33,501 bases of DNA from Bacillota bacterium (GTDB lineage Bacteria > Bacillota > UBA994 > PWPR01). The stretch lies in the NCBI GenBank assembly GCA_028280325.1, contig JANQLZ010000022.1:1-33501 (forward strand), written 5' to 3'. Shown here piece by piece: positions 1 through 8,267 of this stretch (its first letter is position 1; each line of letters begins with the position of its first letter). The notes beneath the pieces were generated by a model. That model ran no database searches, was not told the origin of the DNA, and saw only the letters and a list, made by a program, of their open reading frames with translations. The translations under genes were made by a program, and so were the position numbers.

Positions 1-16
1 ACACTTTGCCATATGT

Positions 17-60
17 AAAAGCTGCTCAAAGATATACCATATTATCCTTGAGCAGCTTTT
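17..60 (-). terminator. Hairpin A, terminator-like, conserved-apex family
   Basis: A perfect 13-bp inverted repeat (17-29 with 48-60) encloses an 18-nt loop. The stem ends in A/T tracts on both sides, so it could end transcription in either direction; it lies 80 bases past the end of the pilin-RTX gene on the minus strand. Read on the minus strand its upper part contains GGTATATCTTTGA, which also occurs in hairpins at 11467-11514 and 13318-13373. The terminator role is inferred. Confidence 0.7.
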
Positions 61-139
61 TGCTTTCTTGATCTAATCTTATATGTTAGCCACGGGCTAG
101 TGTTACATTTAATGGTGTACGATAGTTGATTAGATTCAG

Positions 140-1354
140 CTAACGAGCATAATACACCTGATCTGTAAACTGCAGTTTGATCCCGTAAAGAGCTACAAAC
201 TTGGTTATATTACCATGGCCATCGCTTACCGAGCTTTCTGAGAGCCAGAGACCTTCGTTAATAGTATAATCTGCTCGAGGGCCATCGAAAACGATGGTAT
301 CGAACCCTATCAGATCAGTTTCTGCTACATCAATACCGGCACTGGCGATAAAAATATCTTCTTCACACCACCGCCCGCTAAGGTAATCGTCGCCATCTGT
401 GCCATAAACAAATAATTCTTCGATCTCATCTTCAAAATCTTCTGTTGTAAAGGTACGATCGAGAAACTTTAAGTGTTCAATACTGATTAAGGCATCTGTT
501 CCTTCCGGGCCTGTTATAATATAGGGCTCTTCCCCTGTTATGCTATAGTAGACCCAATAGCTGCTAAATACAGCTGTATCAATACCACTGCCGCCATCAA
601 TGATATCATCTTCAGCGTAGCCATAGATCATGTCATTGCCAGCATAACCATAGATCTTATCAGCGTCAGGGGTACCGTGTAAAATATCATCTCCATCAGT
701 ACCTTCAATCAACTCGGTTGAATCGGCTTGATGGCTATGAGTGGGATTTAGCTCAAAATATATGTTTCCAACCAAAAAATCCTGATGACCATCTGCACCG
801 TCACCATCAACATCAAGTATGAACTTAACAGGTTCTGCCTGATGCTGATTGATATAGTCAGCCCAACCAGCTTCCGTAAAGATTTGCTCTGCAAAATCTG
901 TCGGTCTCAGACCACCTGAATACTGCCGGGAGCCATCAGCCTTAACTGAAGGATACCTGATAGATACGCAGCCATAATTATCTGGCGTCAGCCAGTTGTC
1001 GCTGTCTACGGTAATTGTAATAGAAAAATAACTGGGAACAGTATCTTGGACATATCTATCCAATGCTGACTGAACTACTGGGCTTTGATTGCTCTCGTCA
1101 GCCCCATGCCATGTTTCACCGCTTACAATCAGGTCGTTTAATTGGCAGTCTTTGGCACTGCTTAAGATCTCCTGCTCGGTGCAGTATCTCTGCAGGGCCT
1201 GCAGGATGCGTTCCATATCCCGCAATAGTGTTAGTTCTTTAGCATTAGATACCGTGGTAGTAATTTTAGGGACGGCTATGGTAAAAATAACTGTTAGAAT
1301 TGCTAAAACAGCCAGTATCTCTATAATTGTCAAACCCTCATTTGATCTATACAT
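140..1354 (-). CDS. Type IV pilin-like protein with RTX calcium-binding repeats
   Basis: This 404-residue protein starts with a class III (prepilin) signal: residues 1-7 end in Gly, the mature chain begins LTIIE with the conserved Glu at +5 (E12), and a hydrophobic helix runs to about residue 28. A pilin-like globular part follows to about residue 205, with a DVDGDG calcium-loop motif at 181-186. Five tandem nine-residue RTX units of the GGxGxDxUx type occupy 218-262. A domain typical of the region after RTX repeats follows, then a decayed second RTX set from residue 318. A GGGAG ribosome site sits 7 nt before the ATG. The protein would be processed by a prepilin peptidase, which is not in the window, and displayed outside the cell, where calcium would fold the repeats. 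The fusion is unusual. The exact role (adhesin, minor pilin, pseudopilin) is unknown. Confidence 0.85.
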   Translation of the reverse strand: MYRSNEGLTIIEILAVLAILTVIFTIAVPKITTTVSNAKELTLLRDMERILQALQRYCTEQEILSSAKDCQLNDLIVSGETWHGADESNQSPVVQSALDRYVQDTVPSYFSITITVDSDNWLTPDNYGCVSIRYPSVKADGSRQYSGGLRPTDFAEQIFTEAGWADYINQHQAEPVKFILDVDGDGADGHQDFLVGNIYFELNPTHSHQADSTELIEGTDGDDILHGTPDADKIYGYAGNDMIYGYAEDDIIDGGSGIDTAVFSSYWVYYSITGEEPYIITGPEGTDALISIEHLKFLDRTFTTEDFEDEIEELFVYGTDGDDYLSGRWCEEDIFIASAGIDVAETDLIGFDTIVFDGPRADYTINEGLWLSESSVSDGHGNITKFVALYGIKLQFTDQVYYAR

Positions 1355-1370
1355 CTTAATACTCCCATAA

Positions 1371-1645
1371 TAGTTGCCAGGCCAGCTGATCAGTACAGCA
1401 TAGCTGATTTACAGTAAAAGCACCAGTCCTAATTTAAGGTTCCTTTTATACATTAACAGAAATCTAAACAGAATAAAACATATTTTATCTTAATTTTATT
1501 TAAAAATAACCTAAATCATGTTTTCAGATTAAATTTTACCCTCTATTAGCTATTAATAGAAAAGTAACAGGAAGGACTGAAAAACACTGTAAAACAATTA
1601 ATGTAATTGACTATAATGGGATACGTTTTACAATTTATTGGCAAC
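1371..1645. other. Gene-free spacer upstream of the pilin-RTX gene
   Basis: This AT-rich stretch separates tldE from the pilin-RTX gene, both on the minus strand. I see no credible ORF or RNA gene. It holds a weak promoter candidate at 1445-1473, and the tldE terminator borders it. Confidence 0.6.
1445..1473 (-). promoter_or_regulatory. Weak sigma-A-like promoter for pilin-RTX gene
   Basis: On the minus strand TTCTGT (1473-1468) and TATAAA (1450-1445) are 17 nt apart, about 90 bases before the pilin-RTX ATG. The -35 match is poor and the region is AT-rich, so chance is possible. Confidence 0.3.
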
Positions 1646-1679
1646 AAAAAAAGGTTTGCTGAGTATATTCAGCAAACCT
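1646..1679 (-). terminator. Rho-independent terminator after tldE
   Basis: An 11-bp perfect stem (1652-1662 with 1669-1679) with a 6-nt loop is followed on the minus strand by a run of seven T. It starts 14 bases after the tldE stop, so it should end the tldD-tldE transcript. Confidence 0.9.
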
Positions 1680-1692
1680 GTAGGTACTGTTA

Positions 1693-3036
1693 TTAGAACG
1701 AGGTACTCCCTGTCCATTTGACATTGGTGACATGAATAGCCGGGAGCAGCGAAGTAAAGGTACTCCACCAATCACGCTGCAGTTTGCGTTCTTTGGAGAT
1801 CATATCTACATTACTGAGCATGCGCAATACACTGTCTGTTAAACGCATATTCATTACCGAATGCTTAATCACGCCATTTTCAATGTAGAATATGCCATCC
1901 CTGGTGGTCCCAGTCATGACAACCTCTCCAGGCTCTGGACAATGGGTATAATGGAAGCGGGTAACCAATAACCCTTTTCGGGTTTTTTTGATCATCTCTT
2001 CCACATTGGAATTACCAGCTGCCATAACCAGATTGGCTGGACTTTCATAGTTGCTTCCTCTGCGATAACGGGCATGGCCAGTAGCTTGTTTACCGTATTT
2101 CCCAGCAGTAGCAGAGCTGTAAACAACCCCGGTTGCCACCCCTTCTTTAATGATCTCAACCCGTTTTTTAGCCACACCTTCGCAATCGAAAGGCATATTC
2201 AGGGTTTGGGGATTAAAGCCATCGTCCCAAATGGAGATATTTTGACCAACAATTTTTTTGCCGATGTTTTTAGCCATATAGCTTCGGCCCTCTTCCAAAG
2301 CCTGACCGCCAAAGCCAATATACGCCGGAAACCGGATGATATCGGCCACAGCATAGGGTAAAAATACCACTTCGTATTCACCCGTAGGCAGGGCTTGGGG
2401 ATTTTGAGCCATAGCACATCTGGCAACGGCCTCTCTGCCTATTGCAGCAGCATCAATTTTAGTAACATCACGATCCAGAAAATCGGCATAACCAGTTCCA
2501 TTGGGGCCTTCAATGACTGTCCTTAAGTAGGCATAGGTACTGGCATCATAAGCCTCGACCCCTAAAGAATTGACTACAGCCAGTTCTTCTTCAGTAGTGA
2601 CATGGGAGCCAAATATTTTAAAACCCTTTTTATCGGCCTGCTTAGCAATGACCGCTACGTCAGCAGCACGCTGCTCAGCTGTATAATCAGCTGTTGACTG
2701 ATAGTAATTTTTGGTTTCCTGATATTCAGAAACACCGGGTAATGAGCTGAGATCCGGATTGTCCTCCTGCATTCTGGCCATCAGGCTGGCTTTTTCAACA
2801 ACCTTTTTAATCGACTCGTCGTCCAGGTTATTGGTGGAAGCTGTTCCCATTTTACTTCCGATTGCCACCCTAACCTGTAATTCTGAATTTATGCGATTAA
2901 GATTTTGATGGATAGTTGAATTAGCAAATCTGGTTAAATTGAAGTTTTCACCCACTATTTTGGCTTCGGTCTGATCAGCCTGAGAGTATTGCAGAGCTTT
3001 TTGCAGTATTTCAATACTTTTTTCTCTTCCTAACAT
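1693..3036 (-). CDS. tldE: TldE/PmbA-like metalloprotease partner subunit
   Basis: This 447-residue protein matches the TldD/PmbA (PF01523) family over its full expected length, including the N-terminal opening with SELQVRVAIGSKMG and the late motif GEVVMTGTTRDGIFYIENG. It lacks the HExxxH zinc motif of the TldD partner, as expected for the TldE (PmbA) subunit. In characterised systems TldD and TldE form a heterodimeric zinc protease in the cytoplasm that trims unfolded peptides and some modified peptides such as microcin precursors. The ATG overlaps the tldD stop codon by one base (TGATG), which points to translational coupling. No toxin or RiPP precursor gene is visible nearby, so general peptide turnover is the simplest role. 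Confidence 0.92.
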   Translation of the reverse strand: MLGREKSIEILQKALQYSQADQTEAKIVGENFNLTRFANSTIHQNLNRINSELQVRVAIGSKMGTASTNNLDDESIKKVVEKASLMARMQEDNPDLSSLPGVSEYQETKNYYQSTADYTAEQRAADVAVIAKQADKKGFKIFGSHVTTEEELAVVNSLGVEAYDASTYAYLRTVIEGPNGTGYADFLDRDVTKIDAAAIGREAVARCAMAQNPQALPTGEYEVVFLPYAVADIIRFPAYIGFGGQALEEGRSYMAKNIGKKIVGQNISIWDDGFNPQTLNMPFDCEGVAKKRVEIIKEGVATGVVYSSATAGKYGKQATGHARYRRGSNYESPANLVMAAGNSNVEEMIKKTRKGLLVTRFHYTHCPEPGEVVMTGTTRDGIFYIENGVIKHSVMNMRLTDSVLRMLSNVDMISKERKLQRDWWSTFTSLLPAIHVTNVKWTGSTSF

Positions 3037-4484
3037 CAGTGTCCCACCCCCATTTTAATATTCTTAAAACGAGCCGGGGCAGAGCCATGGCCGACATGAG
3101 CGATTTGAACCGGCTCACCTTTAGCGCAGCTGGGTAAGCCCCAGACATTCCACTCACTTTCATCAGCAACTGCATCACAGCCGCCCCAGAAATGAGGAGT
3201 CATATCTGTATAAGCAGGATTTCTCAGCATGCGTTTGATTTCACCATCGACAACCTCATAAGCTATCTCGCAGCCAAAATGAAAATTAAGCCGTTTATCA
3301 TCCAGGCTCCAACTCTTAGACCCATCCATGAAGATTCCGTGATCTGTATCTTTAATTATTTCAGCCAGGGTCCAGTCTCCTGGTTCAATATTGACATTAG
3401 TCATTCTAACCATAGGTAAATTATTGAAACCCTCTGCCAAACAAGTGCCATTACTTTCCTGCCCAATTATTGCCGCAGTCTCTCTCGAGGTTAAATAGTC
3501 TTTGAAGATGCCTTTTTCCACAATCTGTGCTCTTTGAGCTCGAATCCCTTCATCATCGTAACCAAAAGAGCCAAGTGCTCGAGGTATGGTAGCATCGATG
3601 AACAGATTGACATCTTCAGAACCATATTTGAAATTGTTTTGCTTGTCCGGTGTCAAAAAGCTCGTGCCAGCAAAACTAGCTTCATAGCCTAAAACTCGAT
3701 CCAATTCAATTGGGTGGCCGCAGGATTCATGAATTTGCAGGGCTAATTGTTGTCCTCCCAAAATCAGATCCCCTTCAATTATGGGGCATACATCTGCCTT
3801 AAGCAGATCTGATGCTTCATTAGACAGATCACCGGCTATATCATGCAGCGATCTGTTATCTAAAAATTGATACTTTTCTTCTAAGAATTCGAAGCCACCG
3901 GTGATAGTATCCTGATACGATCTGCGTTGCACATCACCATTACCCATGGCTGTGGCCTGTAAAGCCACTCCCGTTTCCATTAAATCTTGCTCAATGCAAT
4001 GCCCTTCAGTACTCATAAACAACTTATGTTGCTTTACTGCATGTAATCTGGTCATAGACATTTTTACATCTTCGTTAGACCGCAGTCCTTTATCAAGCTC
4101 CATTAAGTATTCTATCTGTTTCTCCAAATCCATTTCAAAAGGATCTAGTTTAAATGGTGTAGCATAGTAATCTATCAGGCCTTCAACTGGCGTTAAATCA
4201 ATTGGCTCAGCCTGAACCATGGCGCTGGCCCGGGCTATAGCAATGGCTTCCTTTACTGTAGCTAATAAGTTCTGCTCAGATATCTCTGCACAGGCCGAGA
4301 ATCCCCAGGCTCCATTGACCATGACCCGTACTCCGACACCCCTGCTTTCAGAAAAAGAAATATCCTGAATTCGACCGTTGCGAATGATTATAGGCTGTTT
4401 ATGCCGGTCAACTAAACGAACATCGGCATAGCTGGCACCCAGTTGCCTGGCCATTTCAAGCCCTTGTTTAAATAGCTCTTGCAA
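3036..4484 (-). CDS. tldD: TldD zinc metalloprotease subunit
   Basis: This is the catalytic half of the TldD/TldE protease. The zinc motif HESCGH (HExxxH) lies about residues 252-257 from the start chosen here, and the C-terminal region has the SCAKGEP cysteine motif, which in TldD supplies a third metal ligand. The frame is open to an ATG at 4511, but a strong GGAGGTG site (4497-4491) lies inside that extension. I therefore choose the TTG at 4484, 8 nt after GGAGG; TTG at 4487 is the alternative. The promoter candidate at 4519-4546 would start RNA near 4512, which also argues against the ATG. The product is about 482 residues, normal for the family. It is co-transcribed and coupled with tldE. 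Confidence 0.93.
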   Translation of the reverse strand: MQELFKQGLEMARQLGASYADVRLVDRHKQPIIIRNGRIQDISFSESRGVGVRVMVNGAWGFSACAEISEQNLLATVKEAIAIARASAMVQAEPIDLTPVEGLIDYYATPFKLDPFEMDLEKQIEYLMELDKGLRSNEDVKMSMTRLHAVKQHKLFMSTEGHCIEQDLMETGVALQATAMGNGDVQRRSYQDTITGGFEFLEEKYQFLDNRSLHDIAGDLSNEASDLLKADVCPIIEGDLILGGQQLALQIHESCGHPIELDRVLGYEASFAGTSFLTPDKQNNFKYGSEDVNLFIDATIPRALGSFGYDDEGIRAQRAQIVEKGIFKDYLTSRETAAIIGQESNGTCLAEGFNNLPMVRMTNVNIEPGDWTLAEIIKDTDHGIFMDGSKSWSLDDKRLNFHFGCEIAYEVVDGEIKRMLRNPAYTDMTPHFWGGCDAVADESEWNVWGLPSCAKGEPVQIAHVGHGSAPARFKNIKMGVGH

Positions 4485-4518
4485 CAATTTCACCTCCAAA
4501 ACTATTTTCATACCCGAA

Positions 4519-4546
4519 ATTTTATTTACACCCTACTCTTATTCAA
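4519..4546 (-). promoter_or_regulatory. Sigma-A-like promoter for tldD-tldE
   Basis: On the minus strand TTGAAT (4546-4541) and TAAAAT (4524-4519) are 16 nt apart. Transcription would begin near 4512, leaving a leader of about 28 nt to the TTG start of tldD. Confidence 0.5.
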
Positions 4547-4547
4547 C

Positions 4548-4593
4548 ACAGCACCCCAAAACCCCTTTAGATCCACAGTGATTTTGGGGCTGT
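4548..4593. repeat. Imperfect inverted repeat between pcp and tldD
   Basis: CCCCAAAA (4554-4561) pairs with TTTTGGGG (4582-4589), and ACAG (4548-4551) with CTGT (4590-4593) after a 2-nt bulge. No T run follows on either strand. It may be a weak terminator for the pcp operon or processing hairpin; function is not shown. Confidence 0.4.
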
Positions 4594-4652
4594 AACATTG
4601 GTGGTCTGGCGTAACCATAAATACCATTTACCGCCAGCGGCACTGGCCAGGC

Positions 4653-5264
4653 TTATGCTGAAGAGATAACTTCAATCATTTTTTCTAAGGCCTTTACCAC
4701 CAATCTTAAATCCATGCTTGGAAACTTGGACGGCCGCTGCTTAACCGCGACCTGCTCCGGAATATATGGGATATGAACAAAGCCGGCCTTTAGATTGAGC
4801 TTATTAATCTCAGTATAATGTCTGACCGCATAAAAGATATAGTTACAAAGGTATAAACCTGCCGAGTTAGAGATGTAACAAGGCACGCCTGCCTCACAGA
4901 CAGCCTTATTCATTTCAACGATTGGCAGAGTGCTGAAATAGGCCTGCGGACCATCTTCTTTTATGGCTGCTTCAACTTTTTCAACCTCTTTATTGTCTTT
5001 TCCATTAGCCTTATTCACGGCAATTCTTTCAATGGCAACAGCATTACGACCACCTGATTGGCCAACGCAGACCATAACATCAGGCTGATGTTGTTGGATT
5101 GCTGTGATAAAAGCTTCATCTATTTCATTCCATACAACCGGCATTTGCACAACTGCTACTGATGCCCCGCCAATTTTTTTGCCCTGCAGTAGTTTTACTG
5201 CTTCCCAGGAAGGGTTAATTGTCTCTCCGCCAAATGGTTCATAACCTGTCAACAATATTTTCAT
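4653..5264 (-). CDS. pcp: Pyrrolidone-carboxylate peptidase (pyroglutamyl peptidase I)
   Basis: This cytoplasmic cysteine peptidase (family C15) removes N-terminal pyroglutamate from peptides. The 203 residues match the family length. The opening MKILLTGYEPFGGETINPSW is typical. The catalytic triad is visible as Glu79 (in AIERIAVN), Cys140 (in SAGLYLCNYIFY) and His164 (in GFVHIPYIPE). The ATG follows a good AAAGGAG site that overlaps the stop region of the M20 hydrolase gene upstream; only 11 bases separate the two genes, so they form one operon. The context suggests salvage of blocked or modified amino acids and peptides. Confidence 0.95.
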   Translation of the reverse strand: MKILLTGYEPFGGETINPSWEAVKLLQGKKIGGASVAVVQMPVVWNEIDEAFITAIQQHQPDVMVCVGQSGGRNAVAIERIAVNKANGKDNKEVEKVEAAIKEDGPQAYFSTLPIVEMNKAVCEAGVPCYISNSAGLYLCNYIFYAVRHYTEINKLNLKAGFVHIPYIPEQVAVKQRPSKFPSMDLRLVVKALEKMIEVISSA

Positions 5265-5275
5265 TATTCTCTCCT

Positions 5276-6505
5276 TTAGCCGTTGCTTAATTTCATGACA
5301 ACTTCATATAAAAGATTGGCTGCATCTTCGATATCATCCGGATATGAATATTCCTCGGGGCAGTGACTCAGCCCATCTTTGCTTCGAACAAACAGCATAA
5401 CAACATCGGTTAAAAGGGTCATATTCATGGCATCATGAGCCGCGCCGCTAATCATAGTCAGAGTTTTTATCCCCAGTTCTGCGGCTGTTGTTTCACATAA
5501 ATGTACTAAATTACTGTTTAACTGAACCGGAGGAACTGAGGATAGTTCGATTATATCCAAACCTAAATCCCGCTTTTTGGCAATCTCCTGAAGCTCCTGC
5601 TTTACCTCCATCACTGCCCATTCCCGGTCAGTCAGATTTATATCTCTGATGTCAAAGCTGATTAAAGCTTTGCCGGCGATTACATTTGTGGCGCCAGGGC
5701 TAACCTCCATTTTTCCAACTGTAGCAACTGTGGTATCCCCTGCCCGAGAGGCTATCTCTTCAGCTGCCAGTGCTGCTTCACAGGCCCCTAATAAGGCATC
5801 CTTGCGCATGGTCATCGGGGTTGCCCCGGCATGGTCAGCCCTGCCACTGAATTCTGCCAAAAAGTGTACTGGACCAGCTATTCCTTTGACTATACCTACC
5901 CCGGTTTCGTTGGACTCAAGAACATGAGCCTGTTCAATGTGCACCTCCAGATAAGCCTTTAGTTCGGAGGGATCGCGCTTGGCTTGGTCCAGGTTCTCTG
6001 GGTCATGGCCGCTTGCCCTTAAGGCCTGGGCCGCTGAAATTCCATTAGCATCAGTTCGTGAAATAGTCTGCTCCTCCAGAATGCCGGTCATCACCTTACT
6101 GCCAAACAAACCACCACCAAAGCGAGCGCCTTCTTCATCACTGAACACGATTACCTCCAGAGGTATTTTGGGCTTAATGCCCAGCTCATGCATTTTTTTC
6201 ACCACTGCCAAAGCAATGGTCACGCCTAATGGTCCATCAAATATACCACCATTAGGTACAGAATCGATATGAGAGCCCATAGCGACAGCTGGCCCGTCCT
6301 CAGAGCCATACCTGCCAATAATATTACCGGCTTGATCGATTCTGACACTCATATCACATTGCTTCATCCATTTTATAACCAGCTCTCGGGCTTTGGCATC
6401 TTCATCTGTAAATGAGTACCGAGTAACCCCTCCCTCCGGGGTTCGTCCATAATCGGCTAAAGCCTGCAACATAGTTCCGATTACTTGATAAGAGAGTCGT
6501 GCCAC
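5276..6505 (-). CDS. M20 hydantoinase/carbamoylase-family amidase
   Basis: This 409-residue protein belongs to the N-carbamoyl-L-amino acid hydrolase/allantoate amidohydrolase group of M20 metallopeptidases. Metal-site residues are all present: His79 and Asp90 in SHIDSVPNGGIFDGPLG, Glu124/125 in FSDEEGARFG, His189 in LEVHIEQ, and His381 in GLSHCPEEYS. RADHAGATPM near 222-231 is the usual motif of the dimerisation domain. Known members hydrolyse N-carbamoyl-amino acids, allantoate or ureidopropionate to free the amino acid plus ammonia and carbon dioxide; the substrate here cannot be told from sequence. The start is GTG at 6505, five bases after GGAGGAG. It is the first gene of an operon with pcp. 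No hydantoinase or allantoinase gene is in the window. Confidence 0.9.
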   Translation of the reverse strand: MARLSYQVIGTMLQALADYGRTPEGGVTRYSFTDEDAKARELVIKWMKQCDMSVRIDQAGNIIGRYGSEDGPAVAMGSHIDSVPNGGIFDGPLGVTIALAVVKKMHELGIKPKIPLEVIVFSDEEGARFGGGLFGSKVMTGILEEQTISRTDANGISAAQALRASGHDPENLDQAKRDPSELKAYLEVHIEQAHVLESNETGVGIVKGIAGPVHFLAEFSGRADHAGATPMTMRKDALLGACEAALAAEEIASRAGDTTVATVGKMEVSPGATNVIAGKALISFDIRDINLTDREWAVMEVKQELQEIAKKRDLGLDIIELSSVPPVQLNSNLVHLCETTAAELGIKTLTMISGAAHDAMNMTLLTDVVMLFVRSKDGLSHCPEEYSYPDDIEDAANLLYEVVMKLSNG

Positions 6506-6591
6506 AATATCTCCTCCATCATATTTTACTAGCTCTATTATACACTTAAGAGATCTGTAATTTCGAGCACTGATAATAACTCTACAGGTTT

Positions 6592-6629
6592 AAAAAAGCC
6601 AGGAGAACAGGTAAAACTATTTCCTGGGC
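6592..6629 (-). terminator. Terminator after methyltransferase gene
   Basis: On the minus strand GCCCAGGA (6629-6622) pairs with TCCTGGC (6604-6598), one G bulged, and is followed by six T (6597-6592). It begins 9 bases after the stop of the methyltransferase gene. Confidence 0.8.
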
Positions 6630-6637
6630 AATCTCAG

Positions 6638-7291
6638 CTAAATAAACCTGGACTTGTCTTTACGCTTACTGGCCTTAGACCGGGCCATTTTGCGCTTATG
6701 TTTTGGCTTTACTTTTTTCTGCTGCTTTTCGGGCCAGTTTAAGGATCTTTTTTCAGCAGTCAGAATGTAGTATCCACCATCCTCTTTTATCTTTACACCG
6801 CTGAAAACTGAGGTCATTTTATTTTTGTACCACAATAGCCTTTTAACAACCAGCACTAACCTACCTTTAACTGCCAAGGATTTAAAACTCTGTTCGATAA
6901 ATTTTTTGGCTACCGAAAAATCTGTATGGTAGGGAGGATTAGATAAGATAATACTGAATTGGTCTTCTGCTATATTGTCCAAACCGTCAGAAAGGACAAC
7001 CCGGGCTGTTGATATCCGATTATGATGCAAGTTTTTCTGGGACATTTTAACGGCTTGAGGATCAATATCACACATAGTTATCTGCTTTAGACCATATTTT
7101 TTGGCTAGAAAGATGCCCACAAAACCATATCCACATCCCAGATCCAGTGCTTTTTCACTGCCATCGATAGTAGTATGTTGTAACATGGCCAATGTTCCAT
7201 GATCAATATGATTGGGAGAAAACAGATTGGGGCTAGTGTAAAACTCCAGCTGATGGCCTGGAGATAGCCGGTAAATAAGTTTCTTTTCCAT
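6638..7291 (-). CDS. RsmC/YbxB-like class I methyltransferase with basic tail
   Basis: This 217-residue protein has the SAM-binding motif I ALDLGCGYGFVG at 48-59, an acidic motif CDIDPQA at 74-80, and NPPY at 118-121. NPPY is typical of N-methyltransferases acting on bases in nucleic acid. It resembles the RsmC/YbxB group, in which RsmC methylates guanine N2 in 16S rRNA; the target here is inferred. The last 30 or so residues are almost wholly Lys/Arg (for example KPKHKRKMARSK), which suggests an RNA- or ribosome-binding tail. The ATG overlaps the stop of the CvpA-like gene by one base (TGATG), so translation is probably coupled. A terminator follows directly. Confidence 0.87.
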   Translation of the reverse strand: MEKKLIYRLSPGHQLEFYTSPNLFSPNHIDHGTLAMLQHTTIDGSEKALDLGCGYGFVGIFLAKKYGLKQITMCDIDPQAVKMSQKNLHHNRISTARVVLSDGLDNIAEDQFSIILSNPPYHTDFSVAKKFIEQSFKSLAVKGRLVLVVKRLLWYKNKMTSVFSGVKIKEDGGYYILTAEKRSLNWPEKQQKKVKPKHKRKMARSKASKRKDKSRFI

Positions 7292-7950
7292 CAGATAAAG
7301 ATATTGGCTAACCGCAACAGCATGGCGCTGAGCGTAGAGTTTTGCATTAATCCCGCAATTTGAGTACTGTAGGACATCAATATCGGCATGACAAAAGTCA
7401 CTGTTAGGGCAGCCAGGGCCGTACCTGTGACAGACCCTAAGAGGAGTCCAAAAAATCTGTCGGCAAAACTCATGGTTCGGGAGGTTTTTAAGGCTGCGCC
7501 AATTAATCCTCCAATTAAACTGATTCCCAGTTTCAATACCAAGAAAACGAGCAAATATCCCAGAGAGGTGCAGACAATATTGATTAACAGCGCAGTTACA
7601 CCTTCTGCACCGTTGGCCATTACCGATTGAGCGCTGAAAAGTGATTTGTAAACCGGATTATTGGCGATCACGGCTCCGATTTGAGGATCTTCCAAAATAG
7701 CAGAAGTGGCTGAGGGGTCCATACCGTTCATGCCAATACTTGCCAGATTAGAATTGATCGCTCTTTCTAATGATTCGATCATGCCTGTATTTTTAAACCA
7801 GTTGCCGACGGTTTCCCCCCAGGTTCTGGCTGCAATTATGGCAACTATATATCCACCCAAGCCTATCACACTGGACAAAAATCCTTTTAGAAATCCCCAA
7901 ACAGCACAAACTCCAATAATGCCTAACAAAATATAATCTAAATTATTCAT
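7291..7950 (-). CDS. CvpA-family membrane protein
   Basis: This 219-residue integral membrane protein shows the CvpA pattern. It opens with NNLDYILLGIIGVCAVWGFLKG, the usual start of a helix followed by a Gly-Phe-Lys-Gly turn. It has about four hydrophobic segments (roughly 5-25, 27-45, 120-150 and 170-195), with a Gly-rich helix and an RFFGLLLGSVTG stretch. CvpA proteins were named for a role in colicin V export, and in Bacillota relatives sit near cell-wall or DNA-repair genes; the molecular function is not settled. It is the promoter-proximal gene of a two-gene operon with the methyltransferase. AAAGGGG precedes the ATG. Confidence 0.85.
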   Translation of the reverse strand: MNNLDYILLGIIGVCAVWGFLKGFLSSVIGLGGYIVAIIAARTWGETVGNWFKNTGMIESLERAINSNLASIGMNGMDPSATSAILEDPQIGAVIANNPVYKSLFSAQSVMANGAEGVTALLINIVCTSLGYLLVFLVLKLGISLIGGLIGAALKTSRTMSFADRFFGLLLGSVTGTALAALTVTFVMPILMSYSTQIAGLMQNSTLSAMLLRLANIFI

Positions 7951-7977
7951 ACCCCTGCCCCTTTCTCAGTCTATACT

Positions 7978-8007
7978 ATTATACTAACTATCATTAACAG
8001 TAGTTAA
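7978..8007 (-). promoter_or_regulatory. Promoter and possible operator for cvpA-like operon
   Basis: On the minus strand TTAACT (8007-8002) and TATAAT (7983-7978) lie 18 nt apart, about 30 bases before the gene. Between and over them is an inverted repeat TAACTA/TAGTTA (7985-7990 and 8001-8006), placed where a repressor could act. The operator role is a guess. Confidence 0.55.
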
Positions 8008-8237
8008 ACCTGCAATTCCTGCGAGTCTGGTAAATTGTTTAAATTGATAAATGTGCATCAATCTTGGAAAAAGATTAGTTAGTTGGCGAACAGCAGCTTA
8101 ATTCGGGGTTTATGTTATTGTCAATAATCCTAAATATTATACGAAATTTATCACTATTTATAAAGCCATGCTTGTATTATACAATAAGAAGCTTTTTTCT
8201 ACTACTATGTACTAATATTAATGCCAGTTTGATCTTC
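8008..8237. other. Gene-free, AT-rich part of the cvpA-mntP spacer
   Basis: This is the first part of an 800-base region without a convincing protein gene. I see no hairpin of note here. A 60-codon open frame at 8112-8294 has no ribosome site and runs through a consensus promoter, so I do not call it. Confidence 0.5.
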
Positions 8238-8266
8238 TTGACACTGCAATTTAAGCATGCTATATT
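8238..8266 (+). promoter_or_regulatory. Strong sigma-A-type promoter inside intergenic region
   Basis: A perfect -35 box TTGACA (8238-8243) and a good -10 box TATATT (8261-8266) are separated by 17 nt. Transcription would start near 8273. The Fur-like palindrome overlaps the start point. No protein gene begins within 400 bases downstream, so it may drive a small RNA or a long mntP leader. Confidence 0.65.
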
Positions 8267-8267
8267 T

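Noticed and set aside
1089..1370. Plus-strand open frame opposite the pilin-RTX start
   Set aside because: It is antisense to a gene with a clear signal sequence and has no ribosome site or recognisable domain.
1693..4484. TldD/TldE as part of a RiPP or toxin-antitoxin system
   Set aside because: No precursor peptide, exporter or toxin-like gene is seen beside the pair.
4487..4511. ATG at 4511 as the tldD start
   Set aside because: It would place the strong GGAGGTG site inside the gene, and the likely transcription start is at about the same place.
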